Of a stretch of DNA of 13,001 bases, positions 1-6,444 are shown one piece after another. The stretch comes from Deltaproteobacteria bacterium (GTDB taxonomy: Bacteria; Myxococcota; UBA796; SXON01), in the NCBI GenBank assembly GCA_947483545.1, contig CANKNP010000126.1:1-13001 (forward strand), in the 5' to 3' direction. Both the position numbers and the translations under genes were made by a program. Each line of letters begins with the position of its first letter. The stretch's first letter is position 1. The notes beneath the pieces were generated by a model, which ran no database searches, had not been told where the DNA came from, and saw only the letters and a list, made by a program, of their open reading frames with translations.

Positions 1-3000
1 ATCTTGAGATCCGCCGGCTTGACCGGCGCCGCGGGTGCCTTGGCCCCCTTCGCTGCGGGCCTCTTGGCTGTCTTCCGCCATGCGGACTTGACGCTGCGCT
101 TCGGCGAGCCGGTGCTCGGCCTCCGCCAGGTGAATGAGGCCTTGCAGCTTCTTCACCAGCTTCATGATGCGATCTTCGCTGCCCGCGCCGACCGAACGGG
201 TCCGGCTCGCGACCGGGCGGGACGCCGACCGGGAGACCCGGGTCGAAGAAGACGGCCGTGAACCCCCCGTGCGGAGGGGCTCCGCCGCCGGGGCGTCGAG
301 CCGCGACGGGCGGGTGGGCAACGTGGCGTTGTCGGTCGCGGCGGCGGTCGGAGCGCGGGAGACCTCCTGGCGGATCTCGGAGATCACCGCCTGGATGGGC
401 GCGGAGACCGACGCGGGCGCGGCGGCCAGACCGTCGACACGCTGGAACAGGACGCGTACAACCTGCTCAGCTGTCGTGGCCTTCGCGAGGGACTCAAAGA
501 GCCCGTGGACCGAGCGAACACGGGGCGCGCCATCTGCGCGGGCGTTCCATGTCGGCGCGTCGGCCGCGCCGCCCGATCCGCCGCCCGTAGCGAGATCGTG
601 CAAACGACGATCCAGCGGGGGCCGCGAGGAGATGGTGCGCGCGACAGGCGTATCCGCCGTGACAGGCGTGCCCGTGGCGGGGTCGACGTCGGCCGGGTCA
701 AAGCCGAAGGGGGCGGCGGGGCCGGGCGCGACGAAGCGATCCGGCCCGAGGACGTTGGCCCGACGGGCGGGAGCGGCGCCCCGGGTGACGGGCTCGCGGG
801 TGACCGGGGCGCGGGCGGCAACCCCAGGCCGGGCGGTGGGCTCGGCGGACGGGAACGCACGCGCTGCGGCGCGGGAGACGCCGGCGGCACGGCTGGAGGC
901 TGCGGCACCGCCAGAGGCTGCGGCACCGCTGGAGGCTGCGGCCGCGGCGGACGAAGCATCGCCCGCCGTGGTGGCGATCGGGGCGGCGACGAGCACATCG
1001 GCGTCGGTGCGGGTGGTGCGATTCCGGCGCGCGGGCGCCTCGACCCCGGAGATGGCGGCTCGCTCAGCGGGCGGCAATCCACCGTCGATGAACGCGCTGC
1101 GGTACGCGGTCGCCCGCGCCACGTCGGTGCGCGCCGTGGCCCAAGCCAACGAGCGGACCGGGAGCGTGCGGCGGGGGGCCGACGCGGGCGCCGACGCGAC
1201 CCCCACGTCCGAAGCCACCGCGGCGTTGAGGTCGGGCGTGGTTGGCGTGACGTAGACGACCTCGACGCGACCAGGGCCGACCGCAGAGAGGCGGGCGACG
1301 CCGCGCTGGGAGGTGCGTGTGGATCGTGCCGAGACGAAACGTCCGGAAGGCTCGCGCACGGGGGTGGAGCCCGCGATATCCGCAGGTTGAACGGCGATAG
1401 ACGGGCTCGGAACCCGACGACCGGCGCGCCGCGCCGGTACAGCGAAGCGGGCCTGGGGCGCCCAGGACATCGGGCCGGAGGCGACGGGCGACGGAGCGGA
1501 TTCGACACTAGAGGGCGGCGCGGCCCGGACCACCTCGCTCGTGGACACACGCGGGGAGATCAGGCGCTCGGCAGCGGTGCGGGAAGGGGACTGGCCGCGG
1601 GCCAAGGCGCGGAAGACGGGGCTGTCTGGCGCGGCAGTAGCGCCGGCGGCGTGCGCGGCCGACGCGTCCGAGCGGGCCGCCGGCGCGCGCACGAACACGA
1701 CGCGGGAGGCGACGGCGGGGCGGGCCGCCAACGGGGCGGAGACGGCGCGCGGGGTGGGGACGCCGGCGACCGGCGCGGTCTCTGCATCCCCGGAAGTGCC
1801 GATGGGCTGGACGGGGGCGAACGCATCCGCGGCCAACGTGCGAGCGGTCCGAACCGGCCGGTCGAGTCGGGGAGTGGCGTGGGGAACCAAGGACCCCAGG
1901 ACGGGCGGAAGCGCGGGGTCTTCCATGCCCAAGCGGGCAAACGCCTGCTGGACGGGGGAAGCGCCCGCGGGGGGGAGAACGAGAGAGGTGCTCGCAGAGT
2001 CCAGCAGCGCACGCGCCGGGCGACCAGGGCGGCCTCGGACTGCGGGCGAACGACGGACAGGGGCAAGCGGCCTCGGCCCGGCTTCTTGGCCGCCGGAGGA
2101 CAAGGCCCCCGAGGCCACCGCGACGCGGGCAGGGACGAAGCGATCGGGGGTCCCACGGACCGGGCGTGCAGCAGAGAGACGCGGGGCGGCGCCGACTGCT
2201 GGCGTCACGCGCCGGGCGGGGACCGCGACGGGCGCGAGGGAACCCTCGACGGTCTGTTCCGCTTCTACGGACCGCACATGAGCCCAGGCAGCACCGTCCA
2301 ATCGGCGCAAGGGGCGGGTCACCGGGGCGGGGGCCTGAATCCGAGAGATCGCGTGGGCAGTGCCCGCGACAGCGACGCTCAGGGCTGCCCCGGCCTCGTC
2401 AACAACGTCCTCACGTTGCCCGCGGAACGGCCGCGGGAAGAACCGGGTACCCACACGCCGCGTGACGCCTGCGTCGTTTGCGTCCCTACGGACAACCGGA
2501 GAGGCGACGTCGGCCGACGCGGCTTCGGATCTGCCGGCAGCCTCGGCGCCCGCTTGGGGCACGCGGAGCGCAGCCGGGCGTCCGGCCGACACACGCGCGA
2601 CCGGCGAGGCGGACAATGCAACCGACGGCGACCCTACAGACCGACCAGCGACCCGTGCGCTGAGGGCGGAAGCGACGCGTCGGCGGGGACGCTCCACGCC
2701 GGTGCTGACCTCGGCCCGCTCGGCCTCTGCCAGGGTTCCAACCGCCGCACGATCGGCATCCGCCGATGCGGCGAGGGCCATGGCCGGGGACTTGGAGAGC
2801 ACTGTGCGCAAGCCGGCCGGCCTGACGGGTCCGGCGGCCAGTGGCGCGCGGCGTGCCGCCGTGATCATCGACGAGGGGGCAGGCGAGAGCTCGACGATCT
2901 CACGGATCACGGACGCGGGTGCACCAACGCGCCGAAGCACCCGCACCAGCTCGACCACGAGCATCTCCGGGGGGAGGACATCCACCAGGACGCTCGACGC

Positions 3001-3660
3001 AGCCCGCCGAACGCGCGCGGGCAAGTCGGCTACGACACGGGCGGGCTCCCCATTCCGAGCCGCCGACTCTTGAAGTCGCTCGCCGACCCGAGCCAGCGGC
3101 CGAGCGCGCTCGACGGGTGCGACGGGCGCAGCCCCGCCACGATTCACCCGCGCGGGGACGAACGGCGTGGTGTACCAGGGAGAGGAGACAGGGCGCATCG
3201 CCTGGTAGGGCGCGCCGGGGACAAGGGCCGCGTCGGCCTGTGCCTCTGCGGGGGCCTCGGCCGCGCCGATGGGAGGCGGCAGGATGAACCCGTCGGGACC
3301 GGGGCGCGCGATGTGGGAGGGGACGGCGCCAACGACAGCTTCGCCGGCCCACCGGCGAGAAGCCGCACGCATGGTGTGGCCCGCGCGCCGCGCATGGAAC
3401 CGCTCGAGACGACGCTCACGGCGCCGCCGGGCGTTCGCCAACCGCCGCATCATCGCGTAGAACGGCGCACCCGACAGGAAGACCATGCCGTCGCCGGAAT
3501 CGACGGTTTCGGCGCCCAACTCAGGCGCGCCCCACGGGTCTTCCAGCCCGAAGCGGGCGTAAAAGGACGGATCGAGCGCCATGCGCGGACGACGCCGACT
3601 CCGGTCAGAGAGTCGCGCCGCCAGGCGTTCACCGAGGGTCTTGCGGTTTTGACCGTCCAT
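1..3660 (-). CDS. Giant Ala/Pro/Arg/Val-rich protein of eCIS operon, 3' end outside window
   Basis: The frame beginning at the ATG at 3660 has no stop for 1220 codons and runs off the window; I checked every triplet. Nearly all codons end in G or C, as in the neighbouring genes. The start is fixed by a GAGGAG ribosome binding site six bases upstream that overlaps the stop of the tube gene. Residues 1-100 look most ordered: aromatic and Met residues (YARFGLEDPW, GAPFYAMMRR) followed by an Arg-rich stretch at about 71-100. A hydrophobic helical segment lies at about 201-240. The rest is low complexity and probably disordered. Short motifs recur, such as FVPARV at 167 and 508 and ARxGxEDP at 35 and 575. 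Residues 1161-1200 look like a charged coiled coil. I do not recognise the family. The operon position suggests a particle component, lumenal filler, tether or cargo. Length alone would allow a tape measure, but the Pro content argues against one. Confidence 0.8.
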   Translation of the reverse strand, partial: MDGQNRKTLGERLAARLSDRSRRRPRMALDPSFYARFGLEDPWGAPELGAETVDSGDGMVFLSGAPFYAMMRRLANARRRRERRLERFHARRAGHTMRAASRRWAGEAVVGAVPSHIARPGPDGFILPPPIGAAEAPAEAQADAALVPGAPYQAMRPVSSPWYTTPFVPARVNRGGAAPVAPVERARPLARVGERLQESAARNGEPARVVADLPARVRRAASSVLVDVLPPEMLVVELVRVLRRVGAPASVIREIVELSPAPSSMITAARRAPLAAGPVRPAGLRTVLSKSPAMALAASADADRAAVGTLAEAERAEVSTGVERPRRRVASALSARVAGRSVGSPSVALSASPVARVSAGRPAALRVPQAGAEAAGRSEAASADVASPVVRRDANDAGVTRRVGTRFFPRPFRGQREDVVDEAGAALSVAVAGTAHAISRIQAPAPVTRPLRRLDGAAWAHVRSVEAEQTVEGSLAPVAVPARRVTPAVGAAPRLSAARPVRGTPDRFVPARVAVASGALSSGGQEAGPRPLAPVRRSPAVRGRPGRPARALLDSASTSLVLPPAGASPVQQAFARLGMEDPALPPVLGSLVPHATPRLDRPVRTARTLAADAFAPVQPIGTSGDAETAPVAGVPTPRAVSAPLAARPAVASRVVFVRAPAARSDASAAHAAGATAAPDSPVFRALARGQSPSRTAAERLISPRVSTSEVVRAAPPSSVESAPSPVASGPMSWAPQARFAVPARRAGRRVPSPSIAVQPADIAGSTPVREPSGRFVSARSTRTSQRGVARLSAVGPGRVEVVYVTPTTPDLNAAVASDVGVASAPASAPRRTLPVRSLAWATARTDVARATAYRSAFIDGGLPPAERAAISGVEAPARRNRTTRTDADVLVAAPIATTAGDASSAAAAASSGAAASGGAAASSRAAGVSRAAARAFPSAEPTARPGVAARAPVTREPVTRGAAPARRANVLGPDRFVAPGPAAPFGFDPADVDPATGTPVTADTPVARTISSRPPLDRRLHDLATGGGSGGAADAPTWNARADGAPRVRSVHGLFESLAKATTAEQVVRVLFQRVDGLAAAPASVSAPIQAVISEIRQEVSRAPTAAATDNATLPTRPSRLDAPAAEPLRTGGSRPSSSTRVSRSASRPVASRTRSVGAGSEDRIMKLVKKLQGLIHLAEAEHRLAEAQRQVRMAEDSQEARSEGGQGTRGAGQAGGSQD
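889..942 (-). repeat. Three 18-bp tandem repeats encoding AAASSG-type hexapeptides
   Basis: Three consecutive 18-base units inside the giant frame encode AAASSG, AAASGG and AAASSR (residues 907-924). The units differ at only a few bases, so they probably arose by recent slippage or unequal crossing over. The reading frame is kept because the unit is a multiple of three. Confidence 0.8.
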
Positions 3661-3666
3661 CGTCAG

Positions 3667-3672
3667 CTCCTC
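3667..3672 (-). promoter_or_regulatory. Ribosome binding site of the giant gene
   Basis: GAGGAG lies six bases before the ATG at 3660 and overlaps the TGA stop (3673-3671) of the tube gene. It fixes the start of the long open frame and indicates coupled translation with the tube gene. Confidence 0.75.
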
Positions 3673-4558
3673 AGGAGACCGTGATGCCGTGGTGTGCGAG
3701 GGTGATCGTCTCGATCGCCAGATCGGCGCCGTCGGAGTTCAGGGAGGGGCCCTCCCAGCTCACCGGCCACGCGTTGATGAAGTCGAAGCGTCGGACCTCT
3801 TCCATCTGGAGGTTGTACATCACAACCGCCCCGTTGCGGCGCATGTCCTGCGAAAATTCGTCGCTCAAGATCTCATTCCGCCAGGAGAGGAGCGCCGTGT
3901 CCGACGTGGTGCCGTACTTCAGCGTGATGTTCTCCCACCGCGACTGCCCAGGGAGCTTATGGACGCGGTGGTTTTGGCCACCCTCCTCGATCTCAACCAC
4001 AGCGGTCGTGGACTTGAGCCCCGAGCACTCTTTGAACTGCGCGACTTCGGTGCCGTCAATCTCCAGCCCGAAGATGAACGCCCCCTCCGGATCCGCGACC
4101 CGGGGGTTGGATTCGCCCGCGTAGGACTTGATCGACGACCCCGAGCGATCCAAGCCGCTCCCTGGGGAGTTGCCGGTCTTGTACTTCTGCGTGGGATCTC
4201 CGAAGTCCACCGAGCTCGGCGACTTCAGCGAGAAGGTACGCGGTGTCTCGGTGTAGGCGCTGGCCGGTTGGAGCGTCGGCTGGCTGCCGGCGCGACCCTG
4301 CCCGTGACCGGCGCCACCTTCGCCGACGGTGTTCCGGCTATGGGTCGACGGCACGCCGCCGCCCTTGCCAGGGCCGCCTTCGCCGGCCGTGTTCCGACTG
4401 TGGGTCGAAGGCACGCCGCCGCCCTTGCCAGGACCGCCCTCGCCGGCCGTGTTCCGGCTGTGGGACGCGGGGACTCCGCCGCCCTTGCCGGCTCCGCCCG
4501 AGAAGCTTGGGGTTCCCTGTCCACCGCGGCCTCCGCCGCGACCCTTCCAGTCTGCCAT
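3671..4558 (-). CDS. T4 gp19-type tail tube protein with glycine-rich repeat N-terminal extension
   Basis: The protein has 295 residues. Residues about 155-295 form a complete tail-tube domain of the T4 gp19/eCIS tube type: FIFGLEIDGTEVAQFKECSG, then a VVEIEEGG strand, KLPGQSRWENITLKYG, and a C-terminal SLNSDGADLAIETITLAHHG. Such subunits normally have about 140-170 residues and stack into the inner tube. Here about 150 residues precede the domain. Residues 1-20 are Gly/Arg-rich, 21-80 are three 20-residue tandem repeats, and 81-150 are Ser/Gly/Thr-rich and probably disordered. The ATG at 4558 has a GAGGT site five bases upstream and lies 15 bases after the second sheath gene. No in-frame start with a convincing ribosome binding site was seen near the folded domain, and codon use in the extension is coding-like, so the extension is probably translated. 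The tube assignment is firm; the role of the extension is unknown. Confidence 0.9.
   Translation of the reverse strand: MADWKGRGGGRGGQGTPSFSGGAGKGGGVPASHSRNTAGEGGPGKGGGVPSTHSRNTAGEGGPGKGGGVPSTHSRNTVGEGGAGHGQGRAGSQPTLQPASAYTETPRTFSLKSPSSVDFGDPTQKYKTGNSPGSGLDRSGSSIKSYAGESNPRVADPEGAFIFGLEIDGTEVAQFKECSGLKSTTAVVEIEEGGQNHRVHKLPGQSRWENITLKYGTTSDTALLSWRNEILSDEFSQDMRRNGAVVMYNLQMEEVRRFDFINAWPVSWEGPSLNSDGADLAIETITLAHHGITVS
4319..4498 (-). repeat. Three 60-bp tandem repeats in the tube gene
   Basis: Three adjacent 60-base units encode the 20-residue repeats GG(A/P)GKGGGVP(A/S)(S/T)HSRNT(A/V)GE, residues 21-40, 41-60 and 61-80. Several base differences between units are silent, so the peptide is conserved more closely than the DNA. 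A degenerate fourth start, GGAGHGQG, follows. Confidence 0.95.
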
Positions 4559-4573
4559 GGTCTACCTCGCGTT

Positions 4574-5764
4574 TCAGGACCCCGGCGCACCGAGGCGTAG
4601 GTCGATGAAGATTCGCTCCGTCGTTCCGACGGGGCGAAGTCGAACATACACGTTTAGTTCTCCGCTGTCGCGGGCGACCATCGGGTTGTTGACCTCGTTG
4701 CATTCTACAGAAAATTCGCTCCCTGGGCGAGTCCCGGACAACAAACCTGCAGACCAGAATTCGTCAAGCCGCACCATGCAGTCCCGCTCGATGACCTTCC
4801 ACAGCGAAGGGTCGTTCACCTCGAACACGGCCCACTCGTTGTCCCGCCGAAGTTGCTCGGTAACCATCGACACGACACGACGGCTATTGATAAAAAGCCA
4901 GCGTGGATCGAGGGACATTGTCCGCGCTCCCCAGATCACCACCCCGCGCCCAGGCTGACTCACGAAGGGGTTCACCCCAGACTCGCTCACCATCCCCGCT
5001 TCGGTCCAGTCGAGCTCCACCTCGGTGTGGGTGACCCCGAGCAGTGGGACGTTGGCTGGCGGCCAGCCGACACCCCAGGGCGGACGCTCAAGCTCCTGCC
5101 GCGCGTAGGTGCCCATCACGGCGCCAGAGGGCGGAAAGAGCGCGTCGCCCTTACGGAGCCAGGGGTAATACATAGCCCCAAACGCCTTGTGTTCTGGCTT
5201 CCGATGCTGGAAGTCGTCGAACCAGCGGAGCAGGAGGTCGCCGTGAAGCCCGCGGGGCGCGTCCAGGATCAAAAAGCGGTTGGTCATCTCGTGACAGTGC
5301 GCGAGCAAGACCTCGTACAACTCATCGGCATCGCCGCGAACTGCGCCGTTGCGAAGCACCTCACAACGCATGTACGCGGCCGAGGGGCAGGCCAGCAGCG
5401 AGATGTCGTCCTCGGCGCGGAGCCGGTCGAAAACCGGCTTGAGCGGACCATCATCCGGGTTTGGAGCGCGCAGGTCCCCGTCGTCGTCAATGCAGACCGC
5501 GAACAGGTGGAGCTCGTCGCCCCCGTTCTCGAAAAAGCAGCGCGCACCCCTACGGCTCGGGCCGTCGAACAGCAGCTGTTGGGGATGGTCCTCCAGCTCC
5601 TGAAAGCGGCGGAGGATCACCTCGACGAAGTCGCCTGCGGTCGCTCCCTCCGGCCACTCGTGGCGGCGCAAAAAACCCAACATGCCGCCGACATCGCACC
5701 GAACCAGCCCGACCGGGCGGGCTGGCAGACTGCGGTGCTCGACGCTGATGCCGGGACGGCTCAC
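4574..5764 (-). CDS. Second, shorter contractile tail sheath protein
   Basis: The protein has 396 residues. The N-terminus (PGISVEHR, PARPVGLVRCDVGGMLGFL) matches the sheath N-terminal arm and first strand, and FFENGGDELHLFAV at 77-90 is the sheath NGG motif region. Residues 115-220 (DISLLACPSAAYM, RFLILDAPRG, AFGAMYYPW, LFPPSGAVMGTYAR) are the conserved middle sheath domain. VVIWGARTMSLDPRWLFINSRRV, WAVFEVND and the C-terminal RLRPVGTTERIFIDLRL are the C-terminal domain. I chose the GTG at 5764 because GAGGG lies five bases upstream and the protein then begins where sheath proteins normally begin. Compared with the upstream sheath it lacks the large N-proximal insertion. Many eCIS carry more than one sheath paralogue, one of which can occupy a specialised position near the baseplate; that position is an inference here. 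Confidence 0.88.
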   Translation of the reverse strand: MSRPGISVEHRSLPARPVGLVRCDVGGMLGFLRRHEWPEGATAGDFVEVILRRFQELEDHPQQLLFDGPSRRGARCFFENGGDELHLFAVCIDDDGDLRAPNPDDGPLKPVFDRLRAEDDISLLACPSAAYMRCEVLRNGAVRGDADELYEVLLAHCHEMTNRFLILDAPRGLHGDLLLRWFDDFQHRKPEHKAFGAMYYPWLRKGDALFPPSGAVMGTYARQELERPPWGVGWPPANVPLLGVTHTEVELDWTEAGMVSESGVNPFVSQPGRGVVIWGARTMSLDPRWLFINSRRVVSMVTEQLRRDNEWAVFEVNDPSLWKVIERDCMVRLDEFWSAGLLSGTRPGSEFSVECNEVNNPMVARDSGELNVYVRLRPVGTTERIFIDLRLGAPGS

Positions 5765-5806
5765 GGGTACCCTCGGGGACGGGAGGACGACCCTGGTGGG
5801 CCGTCC

Positions 5807-6010
5807 TTACTTGGGGGCGTTGATCTTCTCATTGATGGAGGAGATCTCCTTGACCCATGCGTGGCGTTCCTTGTGGGAGAGATCCAGGCAGGCTTCGCGA
5901 CCCCAGTGGAAGTGGTAGGCGATGAACGCTACCTCCTTGAACACAGCTTCCAAGGGGTAGCTTACGATTCCCCCAGGCGGCCGAACTCCTTCTCGAACTT
6001 CGCGCCACAC
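5807..6010 (-). CDS. DUF6760-type small eCIS protein, possibly made by -1 frameshift
   Basis: The segment SYPLEAVFKEVAFIAYHFHW followed by LDLSHKERHAWVKEISSINE is characteristic of the small DUF6760-type proteins found in eCIS operons. It also resembles the short C-terminal chaperone extensions of phage tail-assembly genes such as P2 GpE; that likeness is from memory. The frame is -1 relative to the upstream chaperone-like gene and overlaps its last 49 bases. The only upstream start is the GTG at 6010, which has no Shine-Dalgarno sequence, and the next TTG or GTG codons would cut into the conserved YPLE block. The family call is strong, but the start is uncertain. The product may be made as a frameshift fusion to the upstream protein rather than alone. 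It stops at TAA 42 bases before the second sheath gene. Confidence 0.8.
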   Translation of the reverse strand: MWREVREGVRPPGGIVSYPLEAVFKEVAFIAYHFHWGREACLDLSHKERHAWVKEISSINEKINAPK

Positions 6011-6327
6011 TCGGGGCAGGTCACGGAGATGGTGGCTTCGTCCTCGTTGATGCGGTTGTACATCTCCTCAAGGAAGCGAAGGTCGCCCGCGAACAAATTC
6101 TCGATCACCCCGGTGTTGATCTCGGGGAGCGTGCCGAGCCGGACCATGACCCGCGAGAGCAGCACGATGATGAGGTAGGCGCGGTTGCGCTGCACCCGCA
6201 TGTCGTTCAGCGGGACGATCTCGTCCTTCGCGTTCGCCAGCCGCATGATGCCTTCGCGATGGAGCGTGCCGTCCTTGTCGACGTACCCGCGGGGGAGGAT
6301 GAACTCGTACTCGGTCTTCAATTCCAT
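5962..6327 (-). CDS. Tail-assembly-chaperone-like protein with C-terminal CPxC motif
   Basis: The protein has 121 residues. It begins MELKTEYEFILPRGYVDKDG and continues through TLHREGIMRLANAKDEI, a helical middle (RNRAYLIIVLLSRVMVRLG), VIENLFAGDLRFLEEMYNRI, and a terminal CPECGAKF. This is the short protein usually found between tail genes in eCIS operons. The N-terminal part recalls phage tail-assembly chaperones, and the Cys pair suggests a partial metal-binding knuckle. I chose the ATG at 6327, not an upstream start at 6369, because GGAG lies seven bases before it and the conserved part starts there. Position, size and overlap with the following -1 frame fit a chaperone for tail assembly. 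That function is inferred, not shown by the sequence. Confidence 0.75.
   Translation of the reverse strand: MELKTEYEFILPRGYVDKDGTLHREGIMRLANAKDEIVPLNDMRVQRNRAYLIIVLLSRVMVRLGTLPEINTGVIENLFAGDLRFLEEMYNRINEDEATISVTCPECGAKFEKEFGRLGES
5970..5991 (-). promoter_or_regulatory. Candidate -1 frameshift site: Shine-Dalgarno-like stimulator and G-run
   Basis: Inside the end of the chaperone-like gene, AAGGAG (5991-5986) is followed 11 bases later by a run of five G (5974-5970), read as ctg ggg gaa just before the TAA stop. A GGG tRNA can re-pair one base back on this run. The shift leads straight into the conserved segment of the DUF6760 frame. The heptamer is not a perfect X XXY YYZ site, so this is tentative. 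Confidence 0.35.
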
Positions 6328-6397
6328 GACGTTGCTCCGAATTCGCGAGGAAGCCCCGCGGTAGTTCACGGCCCCGGGCCTAAGGCACCGGGAGAAA

Positions 6398-6427
6398 GAG
6401 CCGGGACGCGGTCAAGCGCCCCGGCTC
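6398..6427 (-). terminator. Strong hairpin after the sheath gene, possible attenuator
   Basis: On the minus-strand transcript a 12-base-pair stem (GAGCCGGGGCGC paired with GCGTCCCGGCTC, one G-U pair) closes a six-base loop and is followed by TTTCT. The odd pair is G-U in the minus transcript but would be A-C in the plus transcript, consistent with minus-strand function. It begins 18 bases past the sheath stop and lies within the operon. The U tract is short, so partial termination or 3'-end stabilisation of the sheath mRNA is more likely than full termination. Confidence 0.6.
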
Positions 6428-6444
6428 GGAAAACACCGGCTGGG

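Noticed and set aside
384..1550. Separate shorter minus-strand frames (384-1550, 1560-2156, 2900-3352) within the giant gene
   Set aside because: They are in other reading frames, have Arg/Pro-rich shadow products, and would replace a continuous frame that has a proper start signal.
505..3684. Plus-strand open frame of 1059 codons opposite the giant minus-strand gene
   Set aside because: Its product is an Arg/Gly-rich string with no conserved-looking segments. The minus-strand frame has the ribosome binding site, operon continuity and G/C third-position bias, so the plus frame is a by-product of biased codon use.
4319..4498. The 60-bp repeats as a CRISPR or regulatory iteron array
   Set aside because: The units are directly adjacent without spacers, in phase with the reading frame, and differ partly by silent changes, so they are protein-coding repeats.
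4853..6178. Plus-strand open frame of 441 codons across the second sheath and chaperone genes
   Set aside because: It lies antisense to genes with clear sheath, DUF6760 and chaperone-like motifs and has no recognisable protein sequence of its own.
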